A stretch of DNA of 64,000 nt from Citrus sinensis (Eukaryota; Streptophyta; Magnoliopsida; Sapindales; Rutaceae): the NCBI RefSeq assembly GCF_022201045.2, contig NC_068558.1:3472001-3536000 (forward strand). The letters run 5' to 3'. The position numbers were made by a program, and so were the translations under genes. The notes under the pieces were generated by a model that was not told the origin of the DNA, ran no database searches, and saw only the letters and a list, made by a program, of their open reading frames with translations. This document shows positions 60,935 through 64,000 of this stretch, piece by piece. Position 1 is the stretch's first letter, and each line of letters begins with the position of its first letter.

Positions 60935-62770
60935 CTACGGTGCATAAGTTTGTCTGTGAGGATGGCTTCCAGCCTGATAAAGAGTGAGGTGGTATATTGC
61001 TTGAGCGAACAAATCCCTCAGCTCAGGATGTTGAGGTAACACGGTACGAGCTGCTCCCTCGAGAGCATTCAATGCCCTGGCTTGTTCAAGAGCCTTACTA
61101 TTTCCCGCACTCAATGCAAGGTAACATAAGAATACAAGTCCATGCACTTGTGCTCGATCACTAATCTTCAACAACCTCATCAAAGGCGGAACACCATCAA
61201 ACTCAATAATTGCCTTTGAGTGCTCTGAACGATTGAAATTATCGGGGGACACAAATTTGCTCAAGGCAATAACTGCTTCTGTTGCCACATCCACATTCCT
61301 ATTACTAAGCAGAGCAACCAGAGGGCCAATCATTCTCTTCTCCTTTGCAGGAAAAGTTTTAGCCAAGCAACCAATTGACCTAATAGCTGGAGTTTGCAAC
61401 ATGGCATCACTTTCTTCATGAATCAATCTCAAAAGCTGGTCCAAAACGGCCTTTGCTGCTGGAGAATTAGTCTTGAAAGCTGAGCGTCTGAGCTCAGCAT
61501 TGGATTCTGCCGCCACAGTGATCTCCATAATAGTCATCAAACAATTAAACTGCAACTCCCCTCTCTCCATCTCAATAATTTTGGGCAAACAGAGCAGGCC
61601 TTTTGTCTCTGTAACCTTCTTGCAACACAATAAACATCCCTTGGACAACTTCCAAAGAGCCTCAGCACATGCAATCCGAACCTTAGCCTTCACTTCCGGG
61701 GTCTCTAACTCCTTATCCTTCTTATTATAATGCTGCCCATGCCCACCGCGACTGCTACCATCTGAGTTATTGGTTACATTTGTAGACCTCTCTGTCATTT
61801 CTTTTTTCATTTGAACAAGTGAATGAATGGTAGTCTTAGCAGACTCAGGTTTAGGCAAGTCCAACGCTATATCCATACACAGTAACGAAATTAACGACCT
61901 CGTAACATTCTCTCTAACGAATTCCTCTTGTGCAATTGAATCGAGTTCAGCCATTCGCGCCACCAGATTAGCGACGGCAACTTGAACTTTCACGGGAGCT
62001 TCTCCCAAGACACTAACAATTATGGGAACCCCTAAAACATCAACAATGAAACGCACCGTTTCCTGGTCAGTAGCAATGTTGAAGAGCGCGTTGGCGGCGG
62101 CGGTTTGGGCGTCGGGCGAGGCGGCTTCTTTGAGGAGCTTTAGCAAAGGTAGAATTCCGCCCTCTTCGACGATGATTTTTCTGTTACGGTTGTTGTCGCG
62201 CGCCAAGGACGCGAGTTCGTTGGCGGCGTCAACGCGGGATTTGATCTGGCCCATCTGGATGGTGGAAATGAAAGACCAGACCCAGGCGAGGATGGGGTCG
62301 TTGCTGGCGATGGGCGGGAGAGAGAGGTTGACCTCGTCGGAGTCAAAGATGGTCAAGAGCCAGCGCATGTCGCCGATGGAAGATTCAAGGAGGGAGAAGA
62401 CCTTCTTGAAGTCGGCGTTGGTGGTGATGGAGAAGACGTGGCGGAGGACGCCGGCGTGCTTGCACCGGCGGACGAGGGTGAGGGAGCGGTCGAGGTTCTT
62501 GGCGACGTCAGCGGCGACGCGGCGGATGGGGCGTTCGTAGAGGGGCTGTGATGAGGTGGCGAGGCGGACGCAGGAGCGGAGCATTTGCGAGAGACGCTCC
62601 ACTTGCTTTCTCAATTCAGCGCATTCTTGTTTGGAGGATTCGGCTTCCTGAGCCGATTTTATGACTCGATCGGCGAGTAAAATTGGGAGCGACAATTCTT
62701 CTTGCAGCGATTGTGATTTTTCTTCTTCAACCACAACAGCAGAAGCAACATGAGTAACCGTCGCAGCCAT
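60935..62770 (-). CDS. ARMADILLO REPEAT ONLY (ARO)-type protein, 611 aa
   Basis: Cytoplasmic or plasma-membrane-associated armadillo protein; ARO proteins in Arabidopsis act in polarised tip growth with ROP GTPase regulators. The N-terminal about 150 residues form the conserved helical domain (ELSLPILLADRVIKSAQEA; ECAELRKQVERLSQMLRSCV). Armadillo repeats follow (ANELASLARDNNRNRKIIVE; AAANALFNIATDQETVRFI; then about 360-600). A Ser/Gly/Asn-rich loop (about 325-350, NNSDGSSRGGHGQHYNKKDK) separates two repeat groups. The C-terminus AGSHPHRQTYAP fits ARO members. Single exon; ATG 62770 follows a leader with a CT-rich run. Arabidopsis ARO1-3 are about 650-660 aa, so this is slightly shorter. No U-box is present, which excludes PUB-ARM ligases. 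Confidence 0.88.
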   Translation of the reverse strand: MAATVTHVASAVVVEEEKSQSLQEELSLPILLADRVIKSAQEAESSKQECAELRKQVERLSQMLRSCVRLATSSQPLYERPIRRVAADVAKNLDRSLTLVRRCKHAGVLRHVFSITTNADFKKVFSLLESSIGDMRWLLTIFDSDEVNLSLPPIASNDPILAWVWSFISTIQMGQIKSRVDAANELASLARDNNRNRKIIVEEGGILPLLKLLKEAASPDAQTAAANALFNIATDQETVRFIVDVLGVPIIVSVLGEAPVKVQVAVANLVARMAELDSIAQEEFVRENVTRSLISLLCMDIALDLPKPESAKTTIHSLVQMKKEMTERSTNVTNNSDGSSRGGHGQHYNKKDKELETPEVKAKVRIACAEALWKLSKGCLLCCKKVTETKGLLCLPKIIEMERGELQFNCLMTIMEITVAAESNAELRRSAFKTNSPAAKAVLDQLLRLIHEESDAMLQTPAIRSIGCLAKTFPAKEKRMIGPLVALLSNRNVDVATEAVIALSKFVSPDNFNRSEHSKAIIEFDGVPPLMRLLKISDRAQVHGLVFLCYLALSAGNSKALEQARALNALEGAARTVLPQHPELRDLFAQAIYHLTLYQAGSHPHRQTYAP

Positions 62771-62969
62771 TTCTCTCTTTCTTCTTTCTTCTGGTCTCGA
62801 CCTGCTGGTGTTTTTTTTTTTTTTTTCTTTCTTTTTTTATTTATTATAATCTTTTTTTTTTTATAAATATATACACGTAGGGATGATGTTGTTAAAGACT
62901 TAAAATAAAGATTTGAAATGGTTGCGACTGTAAAAACCAAAAAAGAATGACTAGTAAAAGAAAGTCTAA

Positions 62970-63095
62970 CTAGCGTTGCGTTTTCTTTACTTTTCCGAAT
63001 GGAGCTCCGTCCTCCACTCGAGTGGCTGCGCGACGAGTGTTGTTGACGACGAATCTACTAGGAACTGCGTTGTACAGGAGGAAGTTTACCAGAAT
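62970..63095 (-). pseudogene. Orphan final exon, 42 codons, gene not recognised
   Basis: After an acceptor gtttgtag| the minus strand reads ILVNFLLYNAVPSRFVVNNT and continues with a basic, protein-like tail ending APFGKVKKTQR before TAG at 62970-62972. Composition is far better than random spacer. No convincing upstream exon is seen: a segment at 63148-63200 (MLGKQQKVLSKV) could be one, but its phase does not join this frame. The gene may have been cut by the element that starts near 63221. I do not recognise the product. Confidence 0.35.
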
Positions 63096-63265
63096 CTACA
63101 AACAAAACAATGACTCCGGTTACCGCGGATAAATAATTCCATATTAAAAATTGCTTACTGACTTTTGACAAAACTTTCTGCTGCTTCCCAAGCATTTCTG
63201 CCGTGTCGGGGAAGAAAAATGGGAAATTTACACCAATAACCATAAAAATTTTAGTTTTTTCCATC

Positions 63266-63700
63266 TTAACCCCTCAAACAAATTTCTATCAACATTAGCC
63301 ATAAAAGAACCGTTGAGACCAAATTACCCCTCTCTCTCATCTCCCTTTCCTCTTCCTCTTGCCTTCCTCTACTAATTTCAGCATCCACCTCTTTCTTCTT
63401 CTTCTCTCTCCTATAATCCTCGTAATTGTTCGGTCTAGCGGGGTCGTGCTCCTCGATTACGGTCGAAGTGACGTCGACCAATGCCGGTTGCGGCAGCGCT
63501 ACCACGTCGTCGGCGGAAGGTGCGATTGTAGGTGAGGAATGGGGTCTAGTCGGGAGAGAATTTTGGGTGGTTTTGGGTTTGGATTGGGGCTTGAGGATGG
63601 TCTGTGGTGGTGCGAAAATTGACCAGACAGTGGTGGTCGTGTTGGTGGGTTTGTCCTCATCGAAGGGTGGAGGTAGGTCTCCGTACAACTTGCCTAGCAT
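63266..63700 (-). pseudogene. DRT111: Truncated DRT111/SFPS (splicing factor 45-like), first 130 codons
   Basis: DRT111 (SFPS, RSN2) is a nuclear splicing factor with a G-patch and an RNA-recognition motif. The frame from ATG 63700 opens MLGKLYGDLPPPFDEDKP, continues with FAPPQTILKP, and has PALVDVTSTVIEEHDPARPN followed by YEDYRREKKKK, all matching the N-terminus of the Arabidopsis protein as I know it. After a Glu/Arg-rich stretch (EEEEREMRERG) similarity stops, and 14 unrelated residues lead to a stop at 63266. G-patch and RRM are missing, and there is no room for them before the ARO gene. The frame is open upstream of the ATG to 63955, but that is leader plus repeat sequence. A peptide could still be made; function is doubtful. 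Confidence 0.8.
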
Positions 63701-63928
63701 TTCGCAACGTGGCTTTTGATGGAAAATCCTGGGGAATTTGAATTCCGAAATTGGATTTTGGAGAATTAAAAAGCTAATTTTGTTTTGTTGTTTGGGTTGT
63801 CGGATGAGATTCGATCTGAGGTAGAAGAAGATATTACATACGAATAAGAAGAGACGAACAAAGACGAAAGGACTGGCGAAAACAAACAAATACTGAGGTA
63901 GAAGAAGGCAACTTGTCGCACGAAGCTT

Positions 63929-64000
63929 GGTGCGACAGGTTGCCTGTCGCACCAAAGCATGGTGCGACAGGTTGCCTGTCGCACCAAAGCTTGGTGCGAC
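63929..64000. repeat. Palindromic 32-bp minisatellite, runs off the edge
   Basis: Units are 32 bp apart, each containing the perfect hairpin ggtgcgacagg-ttg-cctgtcgcacc (63929-63953, 63961-63985, third begun at 63993). Units are joined by aaagcat or aaagctt. A decayed unit (cttgtcgcac) precedes at 63912. The number of units is unknown because the window ends. Confidence 0.9.

Larger units (their letters stand above)
63221..64000. mobile_element. Possible MULE end carrying a DRT111 fragment
   Basis: Text from gggaaatttacaccaataac onward (63221-63340) looks like the long terminus of a MULE-type element and directly borders the truncated DRT111 coding piece. The other end, if there is one, lies beyond the window, so no inverted repeat or target duplication can be checked. 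Inference only. Confidence 0.3.

Noticed and set aside
62022..62540. 172-codon plus-strand frame
   Set aside because: Antisense shadow of the GC-rich 5' part of the ARO gene.
63766..63987. Frames starting MVRQATCRT at the right edge
   Set aside because: The start is translated minisatellite and the rest is the leader of the DRT111 fragment; the recognisable protein begins at 63700.
1..64000. CRISPR arrays, bacterial-type operons, tRNA or rRNA genes
   Set aside because: The sequence is a plant nuclear region; I found no spaced direct-repeat array, no cloverleaf and no rRNA similarity by eye.

Overview
The window is nuclear DNA of a flowering plant, almost certainly a woody eudicot. It is about two-thirds A/T, has introns with GT-AG borders, long gene-poor stretches full of small transposons, and plant-only gene families (oleosin, LOB-domain, PLS-class PPR, R2R3-MYB, ARMADILLO REPEAT ONLY). 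Some repeat styles look like Citrus or a relative, but I cannot fix the species from sequence alone.

Layout. 1-6.5 kb is a transposon graveyard: a hAT-like element with target duplications, a kinase relic, a dimeric tandem repeat, and nested long-terminal-inverted-repeat elements. An oleosin gene (6585-7067, minus) follows, with a G-box and an RY motif upstream. At 7.3-8.7 kb a Tourist-like MITE carries a GC-rich element inserted inside it. Small MULE-like elements lie at 9.3 and 10.7-11.6 kb; the second carries an open reading frame and looks like a Pack-MULE. LOB (17162-17746, plus) has a long 5' UTR intron. A decayed CC-LRR resistance gene without NB-ARC is at 23.9-26.0 kb, and an intact E-type PPR gene at 26.8-28.4 kb (minus).

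The most original region is 29.0-33.8 kb. A block of about 1.9 kb is tandemly duplicated. Each copy holds a two-exon gene for a small secreted protein that I could assemble from the sequence, with matching intron position and phase in both. The outer copy also keeps a broken 3' scrap of the neighbouring spermidine-synthase-like gene (32817-33773), which shows how the duplication happened. These two peptide genes are the best candidate for something undescribed.

Next come a hAT-like element (34.0-35.3 kb), HDA6 histone deacetylase with six exons and one probable GC-AG intron (35.7-39.1 kb, minus), and a textbook processed pseudogene of the RNA polymerase subunit RPB10 with poly(A) and target-site duplication (39.9-40.5 kb). 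40.5-53.9 kb is gene-poor, with a possible solo LTR, microsatellites and a long-TIR MULE-type MITE. A three-exon R2R3-MYB gene of the MYB61/MYB86 type (53941-55352, plus) is followed by a tRNA-derived SINE, a fold-back element, and an ARO-type armadillo gene (60935-62770, minus). The right edge has an orphan final exon, then a truncated 5' piece of the splicing factor gene DRT111 next to a MULE-like terminus, and a palindromic 32-bp minisatellite that runs off the end.

The genes do not form an operon or cluster. They are independent loci for seed oil bodies, organ boundaries, organelle RNA editing, chromatin silencing, cell-wall or stomatal transcription control, and polarised growth.
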